A model generated the notes under the pieces. The model worked only from the letters and a program-made list of their open reading frames with translations. It had not been told where the DNA came from and searched no databases. 64,000 nucleotides of DNA, from contig NZ_BLTG01000072.1 of assembly GCF_017312405.1 (NCBI RefSeq), forward strand, positions 57,990 to 121,989, in the 5' to 3' direction. The stretch is from Mycobacterium sp. PO1 (GTDB lineage: Bacteria; Actinomycetota; Actinomycetes; Mycobacteriales; Mycobacteriaceae). Numbering within the stretch: position 1 is the first letter of the stretch; each line of letters starts with the position of its first letter. Both the position numbers and the translations under genes were made by a program. Of the stretch, positions 10,092-17,396 are shown piece after piece.

Positions 10092-10670
10092 ATGCACCGC
10101 ACCCGAAAACTGTTTGCAACAACGATGATCGCGGCGGCAGGCGCGGTGTCGGCCGCCGTGGCGCTCAGTGCTTCCGCTGCTGCTCAGCCGGCCCCGGCAC
10201 CCGCGCCCGCGCCCGCACCGGCGGTCCCGGGCATGGACATGCTGCAGCAGCTGGTGAATCCGGCGGCGGCGTCCAGCCTGATCCAGACCTTCGCCAACGC
10301 CATCAGCCCCGCGTCCGCCGCGACGCCCGCGACCGCCCCGGCCACCGCACCCGGAGCAACCGCCTCGGTCACGCTGCCCCAGCCGGTCAACACACTGCCG
10401 GCCGTCGCCACCCCGGCCGCCGTCGCCACCCCGGCGACCGCGCCCGCATCGCCGCTGGCCGGCATCACCGACTCACTGGGTGTCCCCGGCAGCCTCGCCT
10501 CGCTGCTGCCCGCCGACAACCCGCTGGGCGGACTGCTGCCGACCGGCAACGCACCGGCAGCCGTGACACCGGCGGCCGTCGCGCCCGCGGCAACCGCGCC
10601 GGCACCCACCGGGCCCGTCGGCACGACCGATCCGCTGGGGCCGATGTCCCCGCTGTCGGCGCTGCCCTGA
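10092..10670 (+). CDS. Exported Ala/Pro-rich protein (Rv1158c-like)
   Basis: The product has 192 residues. ATG at 10092 is chosen because GGAGG (10082-10086) precedes it and it opens a clean Sec signal peptide (MHRTRKLF..., predicted cut after AAA at residue 31). The frame upstream lacks such features. The mature protein is low-complexity Ala/Pro/Thr with PAPAPAPAP at its start, and short amphipathic blocks (MDMLQQLVNPAAASSLIQTFANAI; LGVPGSLASLLPADNPLGGLLP, each shown here as landmarks). Function is unknown. It is probably co-transcribed with the next, similar gene 62 bp downstream. Position and composition match the Rv1158c/Rv1157c pair next to pimE. Confidence 0.75.
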   Translation: MHRTRKLFATTMIAAAGAVSAAVALSASAAAQPAPAPAPAPAPAVPGMDMLQQLVNPAAASSLIQTFANAISPASAATPATAPATAPGATASVTLPQPVNTLPAVATPAAVATPATAPASPLAGITDSLGVPGSLASLLPADNPLGGLLPTGNAPAAVTPAAVAPAATAPAPTGPVGTTDPLGPMSPLSALP

Positions 10671-10732
10671 TCGAGCCCCACACCAACCAGGCACATCAAC
10701 GACAGCCACATCAAAGAAAGCAATGGGGGATC

Positions 10733-11848
10733 ATGTCAACGATCAGGACGATGCTCACCACCGTCGTCGCCGTGGGCTCGTCAGCCGCGTTGCTCGGCGT
10801 GACCGGTGTCGCGCACGCCGACCCCGCGGCGGCGCCCCTGCCGATCGACGGCCTGCAGGCGCCCGGCCTGCCCGCGGTGCAGAGCCTCGGGCCGGTCATC
10901 CAGCAGGCGGCCGCTGATCCCACCAATGCTGCTTCGATGCTGATGGCCGCCGCCGCGGTGTTCGCCGGAGACTCGGCGGCTCCGCCGCCGTCCCGCGATG
11001 TCGCGTCGGCGGTCAACCAGTTCGTGCAGCCGGTGGCGCACGTGCCGGCCACCGGCGCGATTCCCGGCACGCAGGCGCACCTGCCCGCCGGTGTCGACCC
11101 GGCACACGCCGTCGGACCCGCACCGGAGGCGCTACCCGCGGCCGCGCCCGAGGTGGCCCACGCGCCTCAGCCCGAGGTGTCACCCCCAGGGCCGGCGCCG
11201 GAAGCGGCGGCGCCTGCCCCCGAAGCAGTCGCCCCGGCTCCGGCGGCCCCTGCCCCGGCTCCTGAGGCCCCGGCGCCGGCTCCTGAGGCGGTGGCCCCGG
11301 CTCCCGCTCCCGCGCCGGACGCCATCGCGCCGCCGCCGGCCCCGGACGTCGCTGCAGCCCCGGTCGCGGCACCCGCACCCGCTCCCGGCTTCGGCCCGGA
11401 CGCCCCCGTCAAGCAGGACTTCCTGTACCCGTCGATCAGCAACGGCTGCCTGGCCGACGGCGGCAACGTGCTGGCCACCGCGATCTCGGTGGCAGGACCG
11501 GCGAAGATCCCGGCTCCGGGACCCGGACCGGGCCAGACCGCCTACGTGTTCACCGCGGTCGGCACGCCCGGCCCGGCCGCCGAGCAGAAGCTGCCGCTGA
11601 ACGTCACATGGGTGAACCTGAGCACCGGCAAGTCGGGCAGCGCGACGCTGAAGCCGCGGCCCGACATCAACCCCGAAGGTCCGACGACGCTGACCGCGAT
11701 CGTCGACACCGGGTCGGGCAGCATCATGTCGACCATCTTCGGTCAGGTGACCACGACCGAGAAGCAGTGCCAGTTCATGCCGACCATCGGTTCGACGGTC
11801 GTCCCGGATGCCCTCGCCAACACGCCGGCGGTCGCGCCGCCGAGCTGA
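10733..11848 (+). CDS. Exported Ala/Pro-rich protein (Rv1157c-like)
   Basis: The product has 371 residues. ATG at 10733 follows AATGGGGGATC and opens a Sec signal peptide ending VAHA-DP (residue about 28). Residues from about 120 to 215 are a long Ala/Pro/Glu low-complexity region (repeated PAPEAxAPAP). The C-terminal third (from FLYPSISNGCLADGG) looks folded: it has two cysteines (NGC and EKQC), is rich in Gly/Thr/Val, and is likely a small beta domain stabilised by a disulfide. The Pro-rich part may span the cell wall. Function is unknown. Confidence 0.75.
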   Translation: MSTIRTMLTTVVAVGSSAALLGVTGVAHADPAAAPLPIDGLQAPGLPAVQSLGPVIQQAAADPTNAASMLMAAAAVFAGDSAAPPPSRDVASAVNQFVQPVAHVPATGAIPGTQAHLPAGVDPAHAVGPAPEALPAAAPEVAHAPQPEVSPPGPAPEAAAPAPEAVAPAPAAPAPAPEAPAPAPEAVAPAPAPAPDAIAPPPAPDVAAAPVAAPAPAPGFGPDAPVKQDFLYPSISNGCLADGGNVLATAISVAGPAKIPAPGPGPGQTAYVFTAVGTPGPAAEQKLPLNVTWVNLSTGKSGSATLKPRPDINPEGPTTLTAIVDTGSGSIMSTIFGQVTTTEKQCQFMPTIGSTVVPDALANTPAVAPPS

Positions 11849-11855
11849 AACACGG

Positions 11856-12002
11856 TCAGTAAGCCATGAAGAGGATGGCGTCCCGGTCGTAGTCGCGGCC
11901 GGGATGCACCTGCGACAGGTGCTCTTGGGCCTTCTCCACGAGGTCGTCTTCATCCTTACCGGTGATCGCTTCGCCACAGGGGCAGTTCAGGTGAGTCTTC
12001 AT
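11856..12002 (-). CDS. DUF1059-like small protein
   Basis: This is a 48-residue ORF, shorter than usual gene-calling cut-offs. The start is MKTHLNCPCGEAITG. The CxCGxxxxG opening, the following Asp/Glu stretch and the -EHLSQVHPGRDY- block (two His) match the DUF1059 type of small protein as I recall it, probably metal-binding. ATG at 12002 lies 49 bases from the divergent nitroreductase start, and the stop is 7 bases from the end of the convergent secreted-protein gene. Function is unknown. Confidence 0.7.
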   Translation of the reverse strand: MKTHLNCPCGEAITGKDEDDLVEKAQEHLSQVHPGRDYDRDAILFMAY

Positions 12003-12051
12003 GTGTTCACAATGGCACAGCCGTGGCCCGACCTTAAGCCAAGATTTCGGT

Positions 12052-12711
12052 ATGGACCTCTACGACGTGATGCGTACGACGGGCGCCGTCCGACGATTCA
12101 CCGATGATCTCTTGCCCGACGACGTGCTGGTCCGGATTCTCGACCACGCCCGCTTCGCGCCCAGCGGAGGAAACCGGCAAGGAGTGCATGTCATCGCGAT
12201 CCGCGACACCGGCACGCGCGCGTCGCTCGGTGAGCTGAGTATGCCGGCCGCGCGTCGTTACCTCGCCCAGAAGCGCAACGATGAGGGCCCGTGGAACCCG
12301 CTGCGGCCCATCGGTATTTCAGCCGAGCAAGTCGCTGCCACGGAGGTGCCCGCCGACTTCACGGCCCCGCTGCTGACGTCGTCGGTGGTGTTGGTGATCT
12401 GTGTCGATCTCGCGGTGGTGGCTGCCGTCGACCAGGATCTCGACCGTGTCGGGGTCGTCGCGGGTGCGTCGGTGTACCCGTTCGTGTGGAACGTCCTGCT
12501 GGCTGCCCGCAACGAGGGATTCGGCGGGGTGTTGACAACGATGGCGGTAGCCGAGGAACCGCGGGTCAAGGCGCTGCTGGGGATCCCGGAAGGGCATGCG
12601 GTCGCCGCGGTGTTGCCGCTGGGCAGACCCCAGCGGCAGCCCACCCGGCTGACCCGTAAAACCGTCGCCCAGTTCGCCACCTGGGAGAGATTCGACGGCG
12701 CGGCACTGTGA
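12052..12711 (+). CDS. Nitroreductase-family FMN oxidoreductase
   Basis: The product has 219 residues. The N-terminal MDLYDVMRTTGAVRRFTDD (R-x-R-F pattern) and RFAPSGGNRQ are the FMN-binding signatures of the nitroreductase fold. The later AGASVYPFVWNVLLAARNEGFGGVLTT segment and the C-terminal LPLGRPQ block agree. Family members use NAD(P)H to reduce nitro compounds, quinones or enones; the substrate here cannot be told. ATG at 12052 is preferred over the upstream frame extension, which lacks the fold and would run into the divergent DUF1059 promoter. The stop codon lies in a 19-bp tandem repeat. Confidence 0.85.
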   Translation: MDLYDVMRTTGAVRRFTDDLLPDDVLVRILDHARFAPSGGNRQGVHVIAIRDTGTRASLGELSMPAARRYLAQKRNDEGPWNPLRPIGISAEQVAATEVPADFTAPLLTSSVVLVICVDLAVVAAVDQDLDRVGVVAGASVYPFVWNVLLAARNEGFGGVLTTMAVAEEPRVKALLGIPEGHAVAAVLPLGRPQRQPTRLTRKTVAQFATWERFDGAAL

Positions 12712-12750
12712 CCACGGCGCGGCACTGTGACGACGGCACCGTGTCGTGAG
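12695..12750. repeat. 19-bp tandem repeat over the nitroreductase stop
   Basis: Two units, each ACGGCGCGGCACTGTGAC plus one base, start at 12695 and 12714. A degenerate third copy (ACGGCACCGTGTCGTGAG) starts at 12733. Each unit carries a TGA; the one in unit 1 (12709-12711) is the functional stop of the nitroreductase gene. Confidence 0.8.
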
Positions 12751-12761
12751 ACCTTGGACAG

Positions 12762-13160
12762 GTGGCGATCACGCTGGGTTACGCGTTGAGTCATGCCGGC
12801 GCCTGCGCCGACCTCGACGAACAACTCGCCGAGCTCACCGCGGTGGGCGTCGACCCGCGACGGATCTTCACCGACAAGGCCGGCGGATCGAGCGACAAGA
12901 TCCGCGCCGGACTGCTCGCCCTGCTCAGTTACGCCCGCGCCGGCGACGTCGTCATCGTGGTGGCCCTGGAGAGGCTGGGGCGCTCGGCCGCCGAAGTGGC
13001 CCGGACCGTCAGCGATCTGAGTGCCCGGGGGATCACGCTGCGCTGCCTGCGCAACGGGCTCGACACCGCCTCCGCGTCGGGGCGCATGGTCGCCGCCGTC
13101 CTCGGCGAACTGGCCATGCTGGACGCCGACGATTCCACCGAGTCTGCACAGAGATCGTGA
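12762..13160 (+). CDS. Serine-recombinase catalytic-domain protein, short and degenerate
   Basis: The product has 132 residues. It resembles the resolvase/invertase N-terminal domain: GYALSHAG..LDEQL, the RIFTDKAGGS block, ALERLGRSAAEVARTV (cf. LDRLGRS) and the GLDTASASGRMVAAVLGELA block. The family Y-x-R-V-S motif reads GYALS, so the first catalytic Arg is missing and the Ser is shifted by one. The Asp of DRLGRS is Glu, but both Arg remain. The protein stops where the long helix and DNA-binding domain should begin. It may be a non-catalytic remnant or a stand-alone domain. GTG at 12762 has no clear ribosome binding site. Confidence 0.6.
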   Translation: MAITLGYALSHAGACADLDEQLAELTAVGVDPRRIFTDKAGGSSDKIRAGLLALLSYARAGDVVIVVALERLGRSAAEVARTVSDLSARGITLRCLRNGLDTASASGRMVAAVLGELAMLDADDSTESAQRS

Positions 13161-13201
13161 CGCGGCCCGTCTTGGCGATCTGGCCGCAGGCTCGGTGCCG
13201 A

Positions 13202-13270
13202 GGTTGTCTCTAGGCCTTCGCGGCGGTTGTCTCTAGGCCTTCGCGGCGGTTGTCTCTAGGCCTTCGCGGC
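13202..13270. repeat. 23-bp tandem repeat over the HhH-GPD stop
   Basis: Three perfect 23-bp units (GGTTGTCTCTAGG plus CCTTCGCGGC) start at 13202, 13225 and 13248. Each carries CTA, a TAG on the minus strand. The copy at 13256-13258 is the stop codon of the HhH-GPD gene; the final half-unit encodes the protein's last residues (KAAKA). Confidence 0.9.
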
Positions 13271-13843
13271 CTTCGCCTGCTTGGCGGCCGCTTTGGCTTC
13301 TTTCTTGTACGTGCGCACCTTCTGCAGTGAACCCGGTCCGGTCACGTCGGCCACCGACATGTGCGTCCCGGCCTTGCCGTAGTCCCCCGCCGCGGTCCGC
13401 CAGCCCTTCGGGGTGACGCCGTACTGCTTGCCGAGCAGAGCCAGGAAGATCTTCGCCTTCTGATCTCCGAAACCGGGTAGCGCCTTGAGCCGGCGCAGCA
13501 CGTCCTTGCCGTCGGCGCCGTCGGACCACAGCGCCGCGGCGTTCCCGTCGTACTCGTCGACGATCACCTTGGCCAGCGCCTGGACGCGCGTGGCCATCGA
13601 CCCTGGAAACCGGTGTATCGCAGGGGTTTGCGCACACAGTGCGGCGAACTTCTCCGGGTCGTAGTCGGCGATCGTCGCCGCATCGAAACCACCGATCCGG
13701 TCGGCGATCTTCTTGGGCCCGCCGAATGCGACCTCCATGGCGATCTGCTGGTCGAGCAGCATCCCGACGAGCAGTGCGAACGGATTCTCCTCCAGCAGCG
13801 CATCGGCGCTGGGTTCTTGCGTCAGACACAGCTTCCCAGTCAT
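13256..13843 (-). CDS. HhH-GPD base-excision repair protein (Rv1156-like)
   Basis: The product has 195 residues. The N-terminal half (NPFALLVGMLLDQQIAMEVAFGGPKKI) resembles the helical core of endonuclease III-type glycosylases. The helix-hairpin-helix is seen as LKALPGFGDQKAKIFLALLGK. No four-Cys iron-sulfur loop is present. The C-terminus is a short basic tail (KKEAKAAAKQAKAAKA). Base specificity cannot be deduced. The ATG at 13843 is well supported. Its place next to the Ala/Pro-rich pair fits the M. tuberculosis order around Rv1156, from memory. The stop lies in the 23-bp repeat, so the Lys/Ala tail borders a variable region. Confidence 0.75.
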   Translation of the reverse strand: MTGKLCLTQEPSADALLEENPFALLVGMLLDQQIAMEVAFGGPKKIADRIGGFDAATIADYDPEKFAALCAQTPAIHRFPGSMATRVQALAKVIVDEYDGNAAALWSDGADGKDVLRRLKALPGFGDQKAKIFLALLGKQYGVTPKGWRTAAGDYGKAGTHMSVADVTGPGSLQKVRTYKKEAKAAAKQAKAAKA

Positions 13844-14008
13844 GGGTCAACCCTATCCGGCGCGAGCTGCACCCCTGCGGTTCCCAGCATGGGATCCGTA
13901 GATATTCGAAGCGGCGGGTTGCGAACGCTGTCACGATGACCTCATGGGTGGCCCAATCGTGGTCTCTCCGCCAGCCGCCGCGGATGACCTCACCGCGCGC
14001 GACCGTCG

Positions 14009-14845
14009 ATGAGCGGCGCGGGGATCTACCTGATCTATCTTCTGGCCGGCACTGTGGCCGGACTGGTCTCCGGGTTGTTCGGGCTCGGCGGCGGTCTGAC
14101 CATAGTGCCGGCCCTGGCGGTGGCTCTGCCCCTGCAGGGTGTGGTACCCGGGCATGTCATGCACCTCGCGATAGGGACGTCGCTCGCGGTGATGTTCTGC
14201 ACTGCGCTCTACACGACCTTCTTGCGCAGTCGGTGCGGGGATCTGGACTGGGCGCTGCTCAGGCGACTGATACTGCCGGTGATGCTCGGTACGGTCCTCG
14301 GCGCATTCGGCGGCGGGATGCTGCCTGGGACCGCCCTCCGCATCTTCTTCCTCTGTTTCGTCGGATACATGATCATTCGCGCGCTCCGTCGTCGCCTCGT
14401 GGAATCGCGCACAGCACGCACCGGCGGCGCAATCGGCGAGGCGTCTCCTGTCGTGCCGTCCCGCGTGAGTCGGCTGACTGCCGGAGTCACCACAGGCTTT
14501 ACCGGTGCGCTGCTGGGTGCCGGCGCAGCCATCGTCACCGTGCCTTATCTGCAAAGTGCCGGATACCGGATACAACAGGCTTCCGCCATCGCTGCGGCGT
14601 TGTCTGCGGTGATCGGGATCGGCGCAGGAACTGGATATCTACTCGGCGGACTCGGGGCCGGCGAATTACCCGCGGGCTCCATCGGGTTCCTCTATCTCCC
14701 CGCGTTCGCGGGAATGGCGGTGGGCGCGCTTCTGGGTTCACCCCTCGGTGTGCGAATCTCGCACCGATTGTCCGAGTCCATCCAGTTCTGGCTGTTTCTC
14801 GCCTATCTTGTGATCGTTCTCGTCTCGATGTCGCTGTCCGGATGA
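14009..14845 (+). CDS. TauE/SafE-family membrane transporter
   Basis: The product has 278 residues and about eight membrane segments. Two internal Gly-rich repeats, GLVSGLFGLGGGLTIVPAL (N-terminal half) and GFTGALLGAGAAIVTVPYL (C-terminal half), are the duplicated motif of the TauE/SafE (sulfite/organosulfonate exporter) family. ATG at 14009 is the start. No sulfur genes surround it. The next gene is the LytS-type kinase 133 bp downstream, probably a separate transcript. The substrate is unknown. Confidence 0.85.
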   Translation: MSGAGIYLIYLLAGTVAGLVSGLFGLGGGLTIVPALAVALPLQGVVPGHVMHLAIGTSLAVMFCTALYTTFLRSRCGDLDWALLRRLILPVMLGTVLGAFGGGMLPGTALRIFFLCFVGYMIIRALRRRLVESRTARTGGAIGEASPVVPSRVSRLTAGVTTGFTGALLGAGAAIVTVPYLQSAGYRIQQASAIAAALSAVIGIGAGTGYLLGGLGAGELPAGSIGFLYLPAFAGMAVGALLGSPLGVRISHRLSESIQFWLFLAYLVIVLVSMSLSG

Positions 14846-14978
14846 GCTGGCATTCAGGGCCGCCTTCAGCCATAGCGGGCCACCCGGGCAACATGTCGGC
14901 AGCTGTGTCGAACAACCCGGGGGCCAAGCCACATCGCCGGATTAAGGTGACCAAAACCCGCAGGCGAGGAGCAGAGAC

Positions 14979-16205
14979 ATGTCCGGCGAGCTCGCGATCG
15001 CGCTGACGGCCGCGCTGATCCTGCTCGCGGTCGCCGCGGTGGTGCTCGCGGTGCGCACCCGCCGGGTGGTGGCCACCCCCACCGAGCGGGCCGTGCACGC
15101 GGCGCTGCACACGGCGTCTCTGGCGGCGCGGGCGCTGCGCCGCGGCCTGGACGCCGATTCGGCCGAGACCGCCGCACCGTTCCTGCGTGGGTTGACCGGA
15201 ACCGACGGGCTCGCACTGTACGGCGGTGACGGCCAGCAACTCGCCCGAGATCCCGACGAGCATCCGATCTGGGACGCCGAGGTACTCGAGGCGTGCGACG
15301 GAGCAGCCCGGGAGGCGATCTCGGGTCAGCGCCGCGTGATGCTGCCGGCCCGGGTGTCTGCGGTGATCGCGCAACCGCTGCTCGACGAGGCGGGCGACCC
15401 GTTGGGGGTGCTCGTGGTGGTGACGACCCGCTCCCCCGCCCCCGGAATGCTCGGCGCGGTCGGGGAAGTCGCGCGTTACGCGGCCAGCCAGGTGGAACTG
15501 GCCGAACTCGACGCCTCCCGCGCCCGGCTCGACCGCGCCGAGGTGCTGGCACTGCGCGCCCAGATCAGTCCGCACTTCATCTACAACGCGCTCAACACGA
15601 TCGCGTCGTTCGTGCGCACCGACCCCGACCGCGCCCGCGAGCTGATCCTGGAGTTCGCCGACTTCACCCGCTACTCGTTCCGCGCCGCCGGCCAGTACAC
15701 GACGCTGGCCGACGAACTGCGCAACATCGACCGCTACCTGACTCTGGAACGAGCCCGATTCGGCAACTCGCTGAAGGTGACCGTGCAGGTGGCGCCCGAG
15801 GTGCTCAACGTCGTCGTCCCGTTCCTGGCGCTGCAGCCCTTGGTGGAGAACGCGGTCCGGCACGGCTTCTCGGGTCGCGGGGGCGGTTCGATCGAGCTGA
15901 TCGCCCGCGACGAGGGCTCCGACTGCGTGATCACCGTCGAAGACGACGGGGTGGGGATGGATCCCGAGGCGCTGCGGGCGGGGCCGAGTGATGCGCTGTC
16001 CGCAGGCATGTCGCCGCAGGAGGGAAACTCCGCCCACGTCGGCCTGACGAATGTCGACCATCGGCTGCGGGCAGCGTTCGGAAACGATTACGGTCTTGTC
16101 GTCGAGACGGCGATCGGTGCGGGCACGAAGGTCGTGATGCGGGTGCCGAAATTCCGGTCCGGGGTGTGGGCCAGCGGAGGTGCGTTCGGGGTGGGCAGCC
16201 AATGA
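14979..16205 (+). CDS. LytS/YehU-type sensor histidine kinase
   Basis: The product has 408 residues. One membrane helix near the start (about 5-27) is followed by a GAF-like region (about 60-165). The His_kinase domain has the phospho-acceptor in QISPHFIYNALN (His199). The ATP-binding block has PLVENAVRHG (N box), EDDGVGMD (G1) and GLTNVDHRLRAAFG. GAGGAG lies before ATG 14979. Its stop overlaps the response-regulator start (ATGA). Related actinobacterial and enterobacterial systems sense pyruvate or other carboxylates and control their transporters. The symporter genes directly downstream support that role here. Confidence 0.88.
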   Translation: MSGELAIALTAALILLAVAAVVLAVRTRRVVATPTERAVHAALHTASLAARALRRGLDADSAETAAPFLRGLTGTDGLALYGGDGQQLARDPDEHPIWDAEVLEACDGAAREAISGQRRVMLPARVSAVIAQPLLDEAGDPLGVLVVVTTRSPAPGMLGAVGEVARYAASQVELAELDASRARLDRAEVLALRAQISPHFIYNALNTIASFVRTDPDRARELILEFADFTRYSFRAAGQYTTLADELRNIDRYLTLERARFGNSLKVTVQVAPEVLNVVVPFLALQPLVENAVRHGFSGRGGGSIELIARDEGSDCVITVEDDGVGMDPEALRAGPSDALSAGMSPQEGNSAHVGLTNVDHRLRAAFGNDYGLVVETAIGAGTKVVMRVPKFRSGVWASGGAFGVGSQ

Positions 16206-17029
16206 CCAAGCCAGTGGGCAGGTCGGGAAGCAGGCTGCTGACCGTTCTCGCCGTCGACGACGAAGCGCCCGCACTCGACGAACTCGCCTACCTGCTGGAC
16301 CGACACCCCGACATCGCCGAAGTCATCCGCGCCGGCGACGCCACCTCCGCCCTGCGCGAGCTCAACGCCCGCCGCATCGATGCCGTCTTTCTCGACATCA
16401 ACATGCCAGGGTTGTCCGGGATCGAACTGGCCGGGGTGCTCGCCAACTTCTCCGAGCGGCCGGCCATCGTCTTCGTCACCGCGCACGACGACAAGGCCGT
16501 CGCGGCGTTCGACGTCGGCGCCATCGACTACCTCCTCAAACCGATTCGCGACGACCGCCTCGACGAGGCGGTACGCCGCGCCGCCGGCGCGCAGACGGGC
16601 GAGGCGGGACCCGTCGAACCCGTCGGGGAGCCGGCCAAGGAACCCGAATCCGATGTGGTGCCCGCCGAAGTCGGCGGCGTCACGCATCTGGTGCCGCGCG
16701 ACAGCATCGGCTGGGTGGAGGCCGAGGGCGACTACGCGCGCCTGCACTCGGCGTCGGGTTCGCACCTGGTGCGCATCCCGCTGTCCACCCTCGAAACACG
16801 CTGGCGCGACCACGGTTTCCAACGGGTACACCGCTCGTATCTGGTCGCGCTGCGCCTGGTCACCGGTCTGCGCTCGACCGACGGCGCGATGCTGGTCCGG
16901 CTGCGCGCCAACGGCGCCTCCCCCGCGGTCGAGCTTCCGGTCAGCCGACGCCAGGCCCGCGAGCTGCGGGACCGGGTGGTGCGCAACCCGATGCGCAACC
17001 TACGACCGGCGGGCGGCGCCGATGACTAG
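16202..17029 (+). CDS. LytTR-type response regulator
   Basis: The product has 275 residues. The receiver domain holds the acidic pair DDE near residue 20, phospho-acceptor Asp65 (VFLDINMPG), T in VTAHDD and K in YLLKPI. After an acidic linker the C-terminal LytTR DNA-binding domain has the typical VEAEGDYARLH..., GFQRVHRSYLVAL and SRRQARELR blocks. ATG at 16202 overlaps the kinase stop, so the two are translationally coupled. The likely targets are the downstream symporter genes. LytTR sites (paired short repeats) were not identified with confidence. Confidence 0.9.
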   Translation: MTKPVGRSGSRLLTVLAVDDEAPALDELAYLLDRHPDIAEVIRAGDATSALRELNARRIDAVFLDINMPGLSGIELAGVLANFSERPAIVFVTAHDDKAVAAFDVGAIDYLLKPIRDDRLDEAVRRAAGAQTGEAGPVEPVGEPAKEPESDVVPAEVGGVTHLVPRDSIGWVEAEGDYARLHSASGSHLVRIPLSTLETRWRDHGFQRVHRSYLVALRLVTGLRSTDGAMLVRLRANGASPAVELPVSRRQARELRDRVVRNPMRNLRPAGGADD

Positions 17030-17396
17030 CGGCGAACGGCCACAGCGACAACGCGTGGTCCTGGCCCATCGCCGTGGCGCCCGCATGGTGCGTACTCGTG
17101 TCGAGGTGCACGAGCAGACCCAGGTCGGCGACGCTCTGGTGCGCGGCCTGATGCGGGCCCAGCTGGGTCTGGCGCTGCGGTTGGCCGCCGTGGTGGTGGT
17201 GCTGACCGGAGCCATCCCGTTGCTCAACGCACTGTTCCCCGGCCTCGGCGCGATCACCGTGTTCGGCATCCAGTTGAACTGGCTGGTGCTGACCGTGCTG
17301 GTGTATCCGCTGCTCTACGGCATCGGCTGGTTCTACGTACGCCTGTCCGAACAGGCCGAGCGCGATTTCGTCGGCGTCGTCGACGCCGAGCTGTGA
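17022..17396 (+). CDS. Two-helix membrane protein partner of SSS symporter (DUF485-like)
   Basis: The product has 124 residues. A basic N-terminal stretch (about 1-45, many Arg) precedes two membrane helices (about 50-70 and 82-104) and a short acidic tail (YVRLSEQAERDFVGVVDAEL), the layout of DUF485-type proteins that accompany acetate-type symporters. The start ATG 17022 overlaps the end of the regulator gene by 8 bp, and the stop overlaps the symporter start (GTGA). Its function is probably an accessory subunit. The longer Arg-rich N-terminus differs from the second copy at 19313. Confidence 0.65.
   Translation: MTSGERPQRQRVVLAHRRGARMVRTRVEVHEQTQVGDALVRGLMRAQLGLALRLAAVVVVLTGAIPLLNALFPGLGAITVFGIQLNWLVLTVLVYPLLYGIGWFYVRLSEQAERDFVGVVDAEL

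Noticed and set aside
14535..16274. A 579-residue minus-strand frame opposite the LytS kinase
   Set aside because: Low-complexity Arg/His-rich translation; the plus strand has all kinase motifs.
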